A DNA stretch of 64,000 nucleotides from an uncultured Lachnospiraceae bacterium (GTDB lineage: Bacteria; Bacillota; Clostridia; Lachnospirales; Lachnospiraceae): the NCBI GenBank assembly GCA_910588655.1, contig CAJUPJ010000007.1:62001-126000 (forward strand). The letters run 5' to 3'. Position 1 is the first letter of the stretch. Each line of letters begins with the position of its first letter. Below, in pieces: positions 7,018 to 15,601 of the stretch. The notes beneath the pieces were generated by a model. It ran no database searches. It was not told the origin of the DNA and worked only from the letters and a program-made list of their open reading frames with translations. A program made the position numbers and the translations under genes.

Positions 7018-8178
7018 ATGGAAGCGTATCTTGACAATGCTGCAACCACACCTGTTTTGCCAGAGGTGTGCGGCATTATGGTAAAAGTGATGGAAGAGGA
7101 TTATGGAAACCCTTCATCAAAGCATACAAAGGGAATGGCAGCAGAAAAGTATATTAAAGGTGCAGCAGAGGATATTGCTGCGCTTATGAAATGCCAGCCA
7201 AAGGAAATAGTGTTTACTTCTGGTGGTACTGAAGCTAATAACCTCGCACTTATTGGGGCAGCAGCTGCTAACAGCAGGAATGGCAGGCATATTATTACTA
7301 CAAGTATAGAGCACCCGTCGGTTTATGAACCTCTTACATACCTTGAAAAACAGGGGTTTGAAGTTACATACCTGCCCGTAGACCGCAACGGGCTTATAGA
7401 TGGGGATGTACTTGCAGATGCAATAAGGGATGATACAATTCTTGTATCAATTATGTATGTAAATAATGAGATTGGTGCAGTACAAGATATAAAGAAGTTA
7501 AGCAGTATTGTTAAAAAAGCAGATGCCGGGATTTTATTCCATGTTGATGCAATACAGGCATATGGCAAATACAGGATAATTCCTAAAAATCTTGGTGCAG
7601 ACCTTGTTTCTGCCAGCGGGCATAAAATCCATGCACCTAAGGGAAGCGGGTTCCTTTATGTAAAAGATAAAACAAGAATTAACCCTGTTATTTTTGGCGG
7701 CGGACAGCAGAGGGGAATGAGGTCTGGTACAGAAAATGTACCTGCAATAGCCGGGCTTGGGCTTGCATCAAAGATTATATATGGAATGGAAGGCACTACA
7801 GAAAAGCTTTATATGTTAAAGAAAAAGCTGGTTGGAAGGCTTTTAAATATTGATGGTGTGGTTATAAATGGAACAGATGGCATTGCACTGGAACAGACAG
7901 CGCCGCATATAGTTAGTGCAAGCTTTGAAGGCGTAAAAAGCGAGGTGCTGTTACATGCCCTTGCAGCAAAAGGTGTATTTGTATCTTCAGGTTCTGCATG
8001 TTCTTCAAACCATCCAGGAATAAGTGGTACATTAAGGGCAGCTGGTATAAAGAATTCACTTCTTGACTCAGTGTTAAGGTTTAGTTTTTCGGTGTTTACA
8101 GAGGAAGAACAAATAGATTATGCAGCGGATGTGTTAGAAGAAGAGCTTCCTGTTTTAAGGAAGTTTACGCGTAAATAA
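7018..8178 (+). CDS. Cysteine desulfurase, NifS/IscS type, paired with thiI
   Basis: 386-aa pyridoxal-phosphate enzyme that takes sulfur from cysteine to give an enzyme persulfide and alanine. Visible motifs are YLDNAATTP at the N-terminus, TSGGTEANNLAL in the cofactor pocket, the Schiff-base lysine in SGHKIHAPKG and the active cysteine loop SSGSACSSNHPG. GGAG at 7005-7008 suits ATG 7018 better than the in-frame ATG 7003, which overlaps it. The gene lies 86 bp upstream of thiI; in Bacillus the NifZ desulfurase is likewise a dedicated sulfur donor for ThiI, so the same role is inferred here. Confidence 0.92.
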   Translation: MEAYLDNAATTPVLPEVCGIMVKVMEEDYGNPSSKHTKGMAAEKYIKGAAEDIAALMKCQPKEIVFTSGGTEANNLALIGAAAANSRNGRHIITTSIEHPSVYEPLTYLEKQGFEVTYLPVDRNGLIDGDVLADAIRDDTILVSIMYVNNEIGAVQDIKKLSSIVKKADAGILFHVDAIQAYGKYRIIPKNLGADLVSASGHKIHAPKGSGFLYVKDKTRINPVIFGGGQQRGMRSGTENVPAIAGLGLASKIIYGMEGTTEKLYMLKKKLVGRLLNIDGVVINGTDGIALEQTAPHIVSASFEGVKSEVLLHALAAKGVFVSSGSACSSNHPGISGTLRAAGIKNSLLDSVLRFSFSVFTEEEQIDYAADVLEEELPVLRKFTRK

Positions 8179-8264
8179 ATGCCATACCTGCTATTAAGAC
8201 ATGCCCTGGATATTATAATAATTATAGTTTGTGCCATTAAAGGCACAGAACAGGGGGATTATTT

Positions 8265-9446
8265 ATGGTACAAGGATTTTTATTAAAATATGCGGAAATA
8301 GGGATAAAAGGAAAGAACCGCTATAAATTTGAAAATGCACTATGTGAACAGGCAAGGATAAAACTTTCTAAGATTGATGGCAGTTATAATGTAGTGCGTG
8401 AGCAGGGAAGGATATATGCAGAGGCTTCAGGGGATTTTGATACTGATGAAGTAATAGAAACGTTACAAAGAGTACCTGGCATATCAGCAATAAGCCCTGT
8501 GGAGGTTGTAGAAGACAAGTCATGGGACAATTTAACAAAGGCAACAGGGGATTTTATTGAAAAACAGTATGGTGATGCAGGGTTTTCATTTAAGGTAAAA
8601 GCTAAAAGAAGTGATAAGCATTATATATATACATCACCAGATATATGTATTGAAATGGGGGCGTACCTTTTAAGCCGTTTTGACGGGCTAAGTGTGGATG
8701 TGCACAGCCCGGAAGTATATATCTGGGTGGAAATAAGGGACAAGGCATATATTTATTCAAAGGTTTATAAAGGTGCAGGCGGTATGCCATTAGGGACTGC
8801 CGGGAAGGCAATGCTTCTCTTGTCAGGCGGTATTGACAGCCCGGTTGCCGGTTATATGGTGTCCAGAAGGGGTGTAACCCTTGATGCAGTATATTTCCAT
8901 GCACCTCCTTATACAAGTGAACGTGCAAAGGAAAAGGTTGTAGAGCTTGCAAAGCTTGTGTCACGTTATGCAGGGAAAATACGTCTTTTTACAGTGAATT
9001 TTACTGATATACAGATGTATATTTATGAGAAATGCCCACATGAAGAGCTTACAATTATAATGCGCCGCTATATGATGCGTATAGCAGAGGAGCTTGCTGT
9101 CCATAATGGATGTATGGGGCTGGTTACAGGTGAAAGCATAGGGCAGGTAGCAAGCCAGACTATGCAGAGCCTTGCTGTAACGAATGAAGTGTGCAGCCTG
9201 CCAGTATACCGTCCGCTTATAGCATTTGACAAGCAGGATATAGTAAATATTGCAGAAAAAATAGGGACATTTGAAACATCAATACAGCCATATGAAGACT
9301 GCTGTACAATATTTGTGGCAAAACACCCTGTTACAAAACCAGAAGCAAAGGTAATAAGAAATTCAGAAAAGAAAATAGAAGATAAAATAGAAGAGATGGT
9401 AAAGGAAGCAATTAATACAGCAGAAGTTATAGAAGCAGATGAATAG
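8265..9446 (+). CDS. thiI: tRNA 4-thiouridine synthase ThiI (no rhodanese domain)
   Basis: 393 aa. N-terminal ferredoxin-like and THUMP regions (about 1-165) bind tRNA; the PP-loop SGGIDSPVAGYM at about residues 185-196 binds ATP and adenylates U8. The product is 4-thiouridine, a near-UV sensor and tRNA stabiliser. The protein ends shortly after the PP-loop domain, so the C-terminal rhodanese domain of E. coli ThiI is missing, as in Bacillus; sulfur must come directly from a desulfurase, here the preceding gene. Conserved cysteines appear in YEDCCTIF. A small hairpin (GTGCC-GGCAC, around 8231-8246) stands just before the GGGGG ribosome site. Confidence 0.95.
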   Translation: MVQGFLLKYAEIGIKGKNRYKFENALCEQARIKLSKIDGSYNVVREQGRIYAEASGDFDTDEVIETLQRVPGISAISPVEVVEDKSWDNLTKATGDFIEKQYGDAGFSFKVKAKRSDKHYIYTSPDICIEMGAYLLSRFDGLSVDVHSPEVYIWVEIRDKAYIYSKVYKGAGGMPLGTAGKAMLLLSGGIDSPVAGYMVSRRGVTLDAVYFHAPPYTSERAKEKVVELAKLVSRYAGKIRLFTVNFTDIQMYIYEKCPHEELTIIMRRYMMRIAEELAVHNGCMGLVTGESIGQVASQTMQSLAVTNEVCSLPVYRPLIAFDKQDIVNIAEKIGTFETSIQPYEDCCTIFVAKHPVTKPEAKVIRNSEKKIEDKIEEMVKEAINTAEVIEADE

Positions 9447-9465
9447 GTTTTAAGTGTTTAAGGCA

Positions 9466-9493
9466 AAAAAAGAGAACACCCTGTGGTGTTCTC
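9466..9493 (-). terminator. Terminator for the minus-strand HPr-like gene
   Basis: A 9-bp stem (9472-9480 with 9485-9493, GAGAACACC and complement) is followed on the minus strand by seven T. It lies about 95 bp past the HPr-like stop and is convergent with thiI; it lacks a T run in the plus direction. Confidence 0.75.
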
Positions 9494-9585
9494 AAGAACT
9501 TCCTGTCTTAATGCCAGAACCTTGTACTTCCAGGCTGTAATAAAACAGTCTGTGTACTTGCTGTAACAGTACAGATACTGTTTTA

Positions 9586-9819
9586 TTACTCAACGATGTA
9601 TGGCTCCAGTGCTGAGAGTATGTTATCAATACCATCATCATCATGAATATTTAAGTCGATTGATTTTGAAAGGTCAAGACTGAAAATACCCATAATTGAT
9701 TTTGCATCTATAACATATCTGCCAGATACGAGGTCAAAATCTGTGTTAAACTTAGTAACTTCGTTTACAAATGCTTTCACCTTGTCAATTGAGTTTAAAG
9801 AAATCTTAACAGTTTTCAT
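9586..9819 (-). CDS. HPr-like protein lacking the phosphorylatable histidine
   Basis: 77 aa with an HPr-type fold: the Ser-46 region is well kept as DAKSIMGIFSLDLS (Ser near residue 41). However, the GLHARPA segment carrying catalytic His-15 is absent; the corresponding stretch reads IDKVKAFVNEV and the protein has only one His, near the C-terminal third. It therefore cannot relay phosphate from enzyme I to sugar permeases. A regulatory role resembling Crh is possible but unproven. It is monocistronic, with its own promoter and terminator, and AGGGAGG precedes ATG 9819. Confidence 0.8.
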   Translation of the reverse strand: MKTVKISLNSIDKVKAFVNEVTKFNTDFDLVSGRYVIDAKSIMGIFSLDLSKSIDLNIHDDDGIDNILSALEPYIVE

Positions 9820-9852
9820 GTTAGTTACCTCCCTTTGTTATTTTACTTCTCT

Positions 9853-9880
9853 ATAGTAACATTACGGCTGGAAAAGTCAA
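9853..9880 (-). promoter_or_regulatory. Promoter of the HPr-like gene
   Basis: On the minus strand TTGACT (9880-9875) and TACTAT (9858-9853) are spaced 16 bp, some 35 bp upstream of the start codon. Confidence 0.45.
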
Positions 9881-9888
9881 TATACAAT

Positions 9889-9986
9889 CTAGCCAAAATT
9901 TGGGTCATTAAACTAGCCAAAAATTAGGAATACAAAAAAAATTGGCAAAATTTTAGCAAATTGATAAATTTTGGAGCAAAATTAAT
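9889..9986. promoter_or_regulatory. Iterated AGCCAAAATT-like sites between the HPr-like gene and mtaB
   Basis: CTAGCCAAAATT (9889), CTAGCCAAAAATT (9913), TTGGCAAAATTTTAGC (9942) and AATTTTGGAGCAAAATT (9967) recur about every 25 bp in the divergent promoter region. They are partly palindromic and could be operator sites; no regulator can be named. Confidence 0.4.
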
Positions 9987-10026
9987 AGTTACTATTAACA
10001 GAAACAAAATACTGTGGAGGTAAATT

Positions 10027-11352
10027 GTGAGAGCAGCATTTTTGACATTAGGATGTAAGGTAAATTCTTATGAAACTGGCAAGATGATAAAATTATTTGA
10101 AGAAGCAGGCCATATGGTTGTGCCATTTGAGGATTATGCGGATGTGTATATTGTAAATACATGTACAGTTACTAATATAGCCGACCGCAAATCAAGGCAG
10201 ATGCTGCATAAGGCAAGAAAGCTTAATCCAGGTGCTGTTATTGCTGCAGCAGGCTGTTATGCTGACTCTGCGCTTAGAAAGGGTGAAAGGGACGGGAGCG
10301 TAGATATATTTATACCTAATAAAGATAAAATGGATATTGTAAATATTATATGTAATGAAATTGCAAAAAGGGAACAGGACATTAAAAATACACAAAAACA
10401 AGATACAATAAAAGCTAATGACAGGCATACAAGGGCATATATAAAAGTACAGGATGGCTGTACCCAGTATTGTACATACTGCATTATCCCATATGTAAGG
10501 GGCAGCTTAAAAAGCCGTGATGTGGAAAGCGTTGTTAAAGAGGCAGAAGGGCTTGCAGCAGGCGGGTGCAAGGAAATTGTAATTACAGGTATACATATTT
10601 CTTCGTATGGTGCAGCTACAGATAATGCAGATGAGTTTGTAAAGTTAAAGGGCATGCCACTTCTTAAACTGGTTAAGGCTATAAGCCAGGTAAAGGGCAT
10701 AGAGAGGATACGCCTTGGCTCTCTTGAACCAAGGATAATAAGTGAGGATTTTACCAGGGAACTTGCTTCTGTACCACAGATATGCCCGCATTTCCATTTG
10801 TCACTTCAAAGCGGCTCTGATACAGTTTTAAAAAGGATGAACAGGCATTATACAACAGAAGAATATCTTGCAGGTCTTGGCATTGCCAGAAAATACTTTG
10901 AAAACCCTGCAATAACTACTGATATAATAACTGGATTTCCGGGAGAAACAGAGAAAGAGTTTGAAGAAACAATGGATTTTGCAAAAAAAGCAGGATTTGC
11001 CAAAATACATGTGTTTAAATATTCAAGGCGTTATGGTACAATAGCAGACAAAATGGACGGGCAGTTAGAAGAGCCTGTCAAAGCCGCAAGGAGTGCAAGG
11101 CTTTCTGCGCTGGAAAAAGAGCTTGGGCTTATGTACCAGGAACAGGCGTTAAAAGAGTATGAAAATGTACTTTTTGAAGAAATTATAGAAACAGGTAGTA
11201 AGAAATATATTGTTGGTTATAATGAAAGATATATACGTATTGCTGTGCCAGCAGAAGAAATTCCCTTTGCAGAAGCACGCTGTAATACTATTGGAAAAGT
11301 CCGTATTATGGGCAGGGATGACAGTGGAATGTTAACAGGGGATATGGGATAA
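10027..11352 (+). CDS. mtaB: tRNA t6A37 methylthiotransferase MtaB
   Basis: 441-aa radical-SAM enzyme that adds a methylthio group to t6A37 of tRNAs reading ANN codons. The N-terminal domain holds the auxiliary-cluster cysteines (LGCKVNSYE, VNTCTVTNIAD, AAGCYAD). The radical-SAM centre is GCTQYCTYCIIPYVRG near residues 144-159, and a C-terminal TRAM-like region follows. The opening LGCKVN and overall length separate MtaB from MiaB and RimO. The start is GTG 10027 with GGAGG well placed. The stop codon lies inside the left end of the 11348-11978 inverted repeat. Confidence 0.93.
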   Translation: MRAAFLTLGCKVNSYETGKMIKLFEEAGHMVVPFEDYADVYIVNTCTVTNIADRKSRQMLHKARKLNPGAVIAAAGCYADSALRKGERDGSVDIFIPNKDKMDIVNIICNEIAKREQDIKNTQKQDTIKANDRHTRAYIKVQDGCTQYCTYCIIPYVRGSLKSRDVESVVKEAEGLAAGGCKEIVITGIHISSYGAATDNADEFVKLKGMPLLKLVKAISQVKGIERIRLGSLEPRIISEDFTRELASVPQICPHFHLSLQSGSDTVLKRMNRHYTTEEYLAGLGIARKYFENPAITTDIITGFPGETEKEFEETMDFAKKAGFAKIHVFKYSRRYGTIADKMDGQLEEPVKAARSARLSALEKELGLMYQEQALKEYENVLFEEIIETGSKKYIVGYNERYIRIAVPAEEIPFAEARCNTIGKVRIMGRDDSGMLTGDMG

Positions 11353-11978
11353 TTTACAGTTATTCTGTGTTTGTGTGGATTTACGGACGGTTTCCAGTGC
11401 CAGAGCCAGAATAACTTACGCACAGGGGTACGCTTCCGCTACGGTAAGCCACGCAGCGGCACATAAAGCCCATATGCCCCAAAAGAAACTTACGTTTCTT
11501 TTGTAACATATGAACTTAAATGCCGGCGGGCTTAAAGTACCCCTGTACGTAATTATTACTGGCATCTGGCACGTAAAACCTGCCATTATAAACCCATAAA
11601 CCCACAATAAAACATGGAACATCAGGATAACTGCAAATTAAGGAGGCAGAAATTATTCTGCTGGACATTTCCGTATGTCTGAATAAAATACCACACAAAG
11701 TGGTTTACAGTTTTTTCTGTAATTTTGCCAGGGAACAGCAGGTTTCATATGTTCTGGCTAGTATTATTATATGACAGAGGCACTTCAAGCCCGCCGGCAT
11801 TTAAGTCATATAATTAATGTTACGAAAGAAACATCAGTTTATTTTGGAACATTAATTATATGGCTTTATGTGCCGCTGCGTGGCTTGACGTAGCGGAAGC
11901 GTGCCCTGTCATGTAATAATTTAGCAGAACATTGGAAACCCTGCGTCCGTTATAAATACAAGATAACTGTAAATTATC
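11348..11978. repeat. Large composite inverted repeat between mtaB and ireB
   Basis: Two arms of about 185 bp (11348-11533 and 11787-11978) are imperfect reverse complements around a 253-bp centre. The outer ends match perfectly for 16 bp (11348-11363 with 11963-11978). The best inner block, about 40 bp at 11430-11470 and 11864-11903, differs at two positions. The innermost blocks contain AAATGCCGGCGGGCTT and its complement. Each arm also carries its own hairpins, such as AAAGAAAC-GTTTCTTT at 11482-11501 and the palindrome at 11807-11863. A second, nested inverted pair is 11651-11666 with 11994-12009 (16 bp perfect). No credible protein is encoded in 11353-12092. It may be a stacked intergenic repeat element, a mobile miniature element or a structured RNA. 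Confidence 0.85.
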
Positions 11979-12092
11979 ATGTGTCCGGAAACCGTCCAGC
12001 AGAATAATTAAAAAAGAGTTGTTTTTTTAGTGTAAATATATTACTATAGTGGTATAAGGTTTGTACGTGAAAGAATGGAGGTTAGTTCCTTT

Positions 12093-12356
12093 ATGCAAGA
12101 GATTAATAATACACAATATTTCAAAGTCCAGAAGGAACAGGAAATTGAAGTAAAAGATGTTATTGCAAGGATTTATGAGGCTTTAAGGGAGAAAGGGTAT
12201 AACCCTGTAAACCAGATTGTAGGTTATGTTATGTCAGGAGACCCGACATATATTACAAGCCATAATGGTGCAAGAAGCCTTATAAGGCGTGTAGAACGTG
12301 ATGAGATTATAGAACTCCTGTTAGATTTCTATATTAAAAATAATTTTGAAAGTTAG
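12093..12356 (+). CDS. ireB: IreB-family regulatory phosphoprotein (UPF0297)
   Basis: 87 aa. It matches the IreB/YrzL family by the run PVNQIVGYVMSGDPTYITSH followed by RSLIRRVERDEIIELLL. In Enterococcus IreB is phosphorylated by the Ser/Thr kinase IreK and limits cephalosporin resistance; its role elsewhere is less clear. ATG 12093 is chosen because GGAGG at 12077-12081 fits it, while the in-frame ATG 12075 overlaps that site. The gene heads the conserved ireB-ruvX-DUF1292 trio, with ruvX 10 bp downstream. Confidence 0.9.
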   Translation: MQEINNTQYFKVQKEQEIEVKDVIARIYEALREKGYNPVNQIVGYVMSGDPTYITSHNGARSLIRRVERDEIIELLLDFYIKNNFES

Positions 12357-12366
12357 AGAGTATGCT

Positions 12367-12798
12367 ATGAGGATTATGGGACTGGATTATGGAGATAAAA
12401 CAGTAGGTGTAGCAATTAGTGATGAAATGCTTCTGACGGCACAGCCTGTTGAAACTATTAAAAGAGAGCGTGCAAATAAACTGAGACAGACTTATGCCAG
12501 AATAGAAGAACTTATAATGGAATATGATATTGGAAAGATTGTAACCGGCCTTCCGCTTGGAATGGATGATAAAGAAGGTGTACGCTGCCAGGTGACACGT
12601 GAATTTGCAGAAACGCTTGAGAGGCGCACTGGCATTGAAGTGGTATTCCAGGATGAAAGGCTTACAACTTTTGCGGCTGATGCTGTACTTGAAGAGGGTG
12701 GTGTACGCAGGGAGAAGCGCAAGGCATACATAGATAAGATTGCGGCATCCTTGATTTTACAGGGTTATCTTGACAGCCTGCAAAGCAGTGGCAATTAA
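12367..12798 (+). CDS. ruvX: RuvX/YqgF-type RNase H-fold nuclease
   Basis: 143 aa. RNase H-like fold with MGLDYGDKTVGVAISD at the N-terminus (first catalytic Asp), GLPLGMDDKEG in the middle, FQDERLTT and a closing YIDKIAASLIL with the last acidic residue. Family members act as Holliday-junction resolvases or in 5'-end maturation of 16S rRNA. It follows ireB after 10 bp. ATG 12367 is preferred over an upstream in-frame TTG inside ireB. Confidence 0.93.
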   Translation: MRIMGLDYGDKTVGVAISDEMLLTAQPVETIKRERANKLRQTYARIEELIMEYDIGKIVTGLPLGMDDKEGVRCQVTREFAETLERRTGIEVVFQDERLTTFAADAVLEEGGVRREKRKAYIDKIAASLILQGYLDSLQSSGN

Positions 12799-12873
12799 AT
12801 GTAACCAGGAAGCCGGCATATTTGTATATGTATTTATGGGCGGCATATATTATTTGACAGAGGAATTTTATAT

Positions 12874-13152
12874 ATGGAAGAAAAACCAGATTTAATAGAA
12901 TTTATATCAGAAGATGGGGAAAAGGAAGTTTTTTCTGTAACCTGCCAGGTGGTAATTGCAGGGACAGAGTATCTTCTTGTTACAGATGGCGGGGACGGAA
13001 GCGGCGAAGAGAATGCTTATATTATGAAGAAAACTGGCGAGGAAGGCAGCCAGAGTGTGTTTGGCATGGTTGAGGACGAAGAAGAGTTTAATGCTATTTC
13101 AAAGGTTTTTATGGAAACGCTTGAGGATATAGATTTTGAAATTGGACATTAG
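12874..13152 (+). CDS. DUF1292 protein (YrzB family)
   Basis: 92-aa acidic protein with the family's small beta-rich pattern (LIEFISEDGEKEVFSV, EYLLVTDGG, and EEEFNAISKVFMETLEDIDFE at the end). Function is unknown. It nearly always follows ireB and ruvX, as here (75 bp gap), so cotranscription is likely. Confidence 0.85.
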   Translation: MEEKPDLIEFISEDGEKEVFSVTCQVVIAGTEYLLVTDGGDGSGEENAYIMKKTGEEGSQSVFGMVEDEEEFNAISKVFMETLEDIDFEIGH

Positions 13153-13335
13153 TTTAAGGGATAGCAGGGTATATCAGAAAGTAAAATAAACTTAATGGAT
13201 ATTAAATATAGATATATAAGTTATATATAATATAATGATAGCCGTATTATGACAGTCTTAATTTGACCTTTTGTTACTATAATAATTAATGTCTTGATTA
13301 AAACAGAAAATATAAAGTAAAAGGGGTTTATTAAG

Positions 13336-13379
13336 CCTGCCTTTATATGGGTATTATCAGGAATAATAAGAAAGGCAGG
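13336..13379 (+). promoter_or_regulatory. Hairpin occluding the rnj ribosome-binding site
   Basis: CCTGCCTTT (13336-13344) is perfectly complementary to AAAGGCAGG (13371-13379), the Shine-Dalgarno region just 8 bp before the GTG start of rnj. Folding would hide the ribosome site in a 9-bp stem with a 26-nt loop. The rest of 13153-13335 is AT-rich with no clear gene. Confidence 0.6.
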
Positions 13380-13387
13380 ATATTTTA

Positions 13388-15232
13388 GTGAAAAAAGAAA
13401 ACGGAACAGATACGGAGCTTCTGTTTGGCGAAACTATTTATGAGCCAGAAGAAACTTCCAGAAAGCCAGCACCAGCAAGGAAAAAGGTGGCGAGAAACCA
13501 GGAGAAAAAGATAGCACCATTTAAGAAGCCATTTATAAAGAAAAGCGGGACTGAGGATAAAAAGGTTAAGAATGGTTTAGGGAATGGTTTAAAGATTATA
13601 CCACTTGGCGGTCTTGAACAGATTGGAATGAATATAACAGCTTTTGAATACGAAGACACTATTATAGTGGTTGACTGCGGGCTTTCATTCCCGGAAGATG
13701 ATATGCTTGGTATAGACCTTGTTATTCCAGATGTAAGCTATCTTAAAGAGAACATTGATAAAGTAAAAGCATTTGTTATAACACATGGGCATGAAGACCA
13801 TATAGGTGCACTTCCATATGTGCTTAAGGAGATTAATGTACCAGTTTATGCTACTAAGCTTACTATGGGGCTTATTGAAAACAAGCTTAAAGAGCATGTG
13901 CTTCCAAGGCCTGTTAAACGTAAAGTAGTTAAATACGGGCAGTCAGTCAATTTAGGATGTTTCCGTGTGGAGTTTATAAGAACAAACCACAGCATTTCTG
14001 ATGCAGCGGCGCTTGCTATATTTACACCAGCAGGAATTGTTGTGCACACAGGTGATTTTAAGATTGATTATACACCTGTCAATGGTGAAACAATTGATTT
14101 ACAGAGATTTGGCGAACTTGGCAAAAAAGGCGTGCTTGCACTTATGTGCGACAGCACAAATGTTATGAAGCCAGGTTATACAATGTCAGAAAAAACAGTA
14201 GGCAAGACATTTGACAATATATTTGCAGATAATGAGAAAAGCCGTATAATAGTAGCAACATTTGCTTCCAATGTTGACCGTGTGCAGCAGGTAATTAATT
14301 CTGCTGAAAGATTTGGACGCAAGGTAGTAGTTGAAGGCAGGAGCATGGTAAATGTTATTAGCACTGCTACAGAGCTTGGATACCTTAATGTGCCTGAAAA
14401 TATTATGATTGACATGGAGGAGATGAAGAATTACCCTTCTGAGAAGCTTGTGCTTATTACAACAGGAAGCCAGGGCGAGGCTATGGCAGCGCTTTCAAGG
14501 ATGGCGGCAAATATACACAGGAAAGTGTCTATAGAACCAGGAGATACGGTTATATTCAGTTCAAGGCCAATACCTGGCAATGAAAAGTCAGTGTCAAAAG
14601 TTATTAATGAGCTTGCAGAAAAAGGGGCAAAGGTTATAGTACAGGATACACATGTGTCAGGCCATGCCTCACAGGAAGAAATTAAACTTATTTATACACT
14701 TACAAAACCTAAATATGCAATACCTGTGCATGGTGAGTACCAGCATCTTAAATACCATGCAGAGCTTGCACAGGAGCTTGGAATACCAAAGGAAAATACA
14801 AAAATCCTTTCTTCTGGTGATGTATTAGAGCTTACACAGGAACATGCCGCGCTTGTGGGCAAAGTACAGGCACAGGGAATTATGGTTGACGGTCTTGGTG
14901 TAGGTGATGTTGGTAACATTGTTTTACGTGACAGGCAGCATTTGTCTGAAAACGGGCTGATTATAATAGTCCTTACCCTTGAAAAATACACAAACCAGCT
15001 TCTTGCAGGGCCTGATATTGTGTCAAGGGGGTTTGTGTATGTGCGTGAGTCAGAGTATCTTATGGATGAAGCTAAAAATATTGTATATGCTGCACTGGAA
15101 AGATGCCTTGACAACAATGTTTCAGACTGGACTAAGATTAAAACAGAGGTGAAGGACAGCCTTAGTGATTACCTCTGGAAGAAGATGAAGAGAAACCCTA
15201 TGATACTTCCTATTATTATGGAAGTGGAGTAA
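13388..15232 (+). CDS. rnj: Ribonuclease J
   Basis: 614-aa metallo-beta-lactamase/beta-CASP ribonuclease with 5'-3' exonuclease and endonuclease activity in mRNA decay and rRNA maturation. Residues 1-65 are a Lys/Pro-rich extension seen in clostridial RNase J. The catalytic domain opens LKIIPLGGLEQIGMN and carries the zinc motif HGHEDHIGALPY. Other landmarks are HTGDFKID, ATFASNVDRVQQ and SGHASQEEI in the beta-CASP part, and a C-terminal dimerisation domain from about residue 500. GTG 13388 is used as start. The ribosome site can pair with an upstream element, suggesting feedback control. Confidence 0.95.
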   Translation: MKKENGTDTELLFGETIYEPEETSRKPAPARKKVARNQEKKIAPFKKPFIKKSGTEDKKVKNGLGNGLKIIPLGGLEQIGMNITAFEYEDTIIVVDCGLSFPEDDMLGIDLVIPDVSYLKENIDKVKAFVITHGHEDHIGALPYVLKEINVPVYATKLTMGLIENKLKEHVLPRPVKRKVVKYGQSVNLGCFRVEFIRTNHSISDAAALAIFTPAGIVVHTGDFKIDYTPVNGETIDLQRFGELGKKGVLALMCDSTNVMKPGYTMSEKTVGKTFDNIFADNEKSRIIVATFASNVDRVQQVINSAERFGRKVVVEGRSMVNVISTATELGYLNVPENIMIDMEEMKNYPSEKLVLITTGSQGEAMAALSRMAANIHRKVSIEPGDTVIFSSRPIPGNEKSVSKVINELAEKGAKVIVQDTHVSGHASQEEIKLIYTLTKPKYAIPVHGEYQHLKYHAELAQELGIPKENTKILSSGDVLELTQEHAALVGKVQAQGIMVDGLGVGDVGNIVLRDRQHLSENGLIIIVLTLEKYTNQLLAGPDIVSRGFVYVRESEYLMDEAKNIVYAALERCLDNNVSDWTKIKTEVKDSLSDYLWKKMKRNPMILPIIMEVE

Positions 15233-15261
15233 GAAAAGATATTAAAGGAAGGGTGGTTTTA

Positions 15262-15600
15262 TTGCAGCCAGAAGAAGTAATGGAGAACCTTATCAGGGCT
15301 ATAAAAGGGACAAGGGAGTATAACCAGTACCATAATCTTTTAGATAGTGTAAAGGCACAGCCTGAATTGTATAACAGGATAGGTGAATACCACAGGAGAA
15401 GCCTTGCAATGCAGATGTCAGAGAGTGAGAATTTTATCCATGAAAATAATAAATTGCAAAAAGAATACTATGATTTGCAGAATAATTCACTGTCAAATGA
15501 GTTTTTCTCTGCGGAACACCAGTATTGTGTAATGATACGCAGCCTTCAGAACCAGTTTCTTGAAGGCATAAAGATTGAAACAGATTTCCTGGAGGTTTAA
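15262..15600 (+). CDS. YlbF/YmcA-family protein
   Basis: 112-aa helical protein of the Com_YlbF family (for example KGTREYNQYHNLLDSVKAQP and a long heptad-like middle). In Bacillus, YlbF and YmcA form the Y-complex that affects RNase Y-dependent mRNA processing, competence and sporulation, so proximity to rnj (29 bp) fits an RNA-decay operon. The start is TTG 15262, because AGGAAGG at 15246-15252 abuts the alternative GTG 15253. Confidence 0.8.
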   Translation: MQPEEVMENLIRAIKGTREYNQYHNLLDSVKAQPELYNRIGEYHRRSLAMQMSESENFIHENNKLQKEYYDLQNNSLSNEFFSAEHQYCVMIRSLQNQFLEGIKIETDFLEV

Positions 15601-15601
15601 C

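Noticed and set aside
11416..11698. Short minus-strand open frames of 60-68 codons inside the inverted repeat
   Set aside because: They follow the repeat arms, lack ribosome sites and known domains, and are explained by the palindromic sequence.
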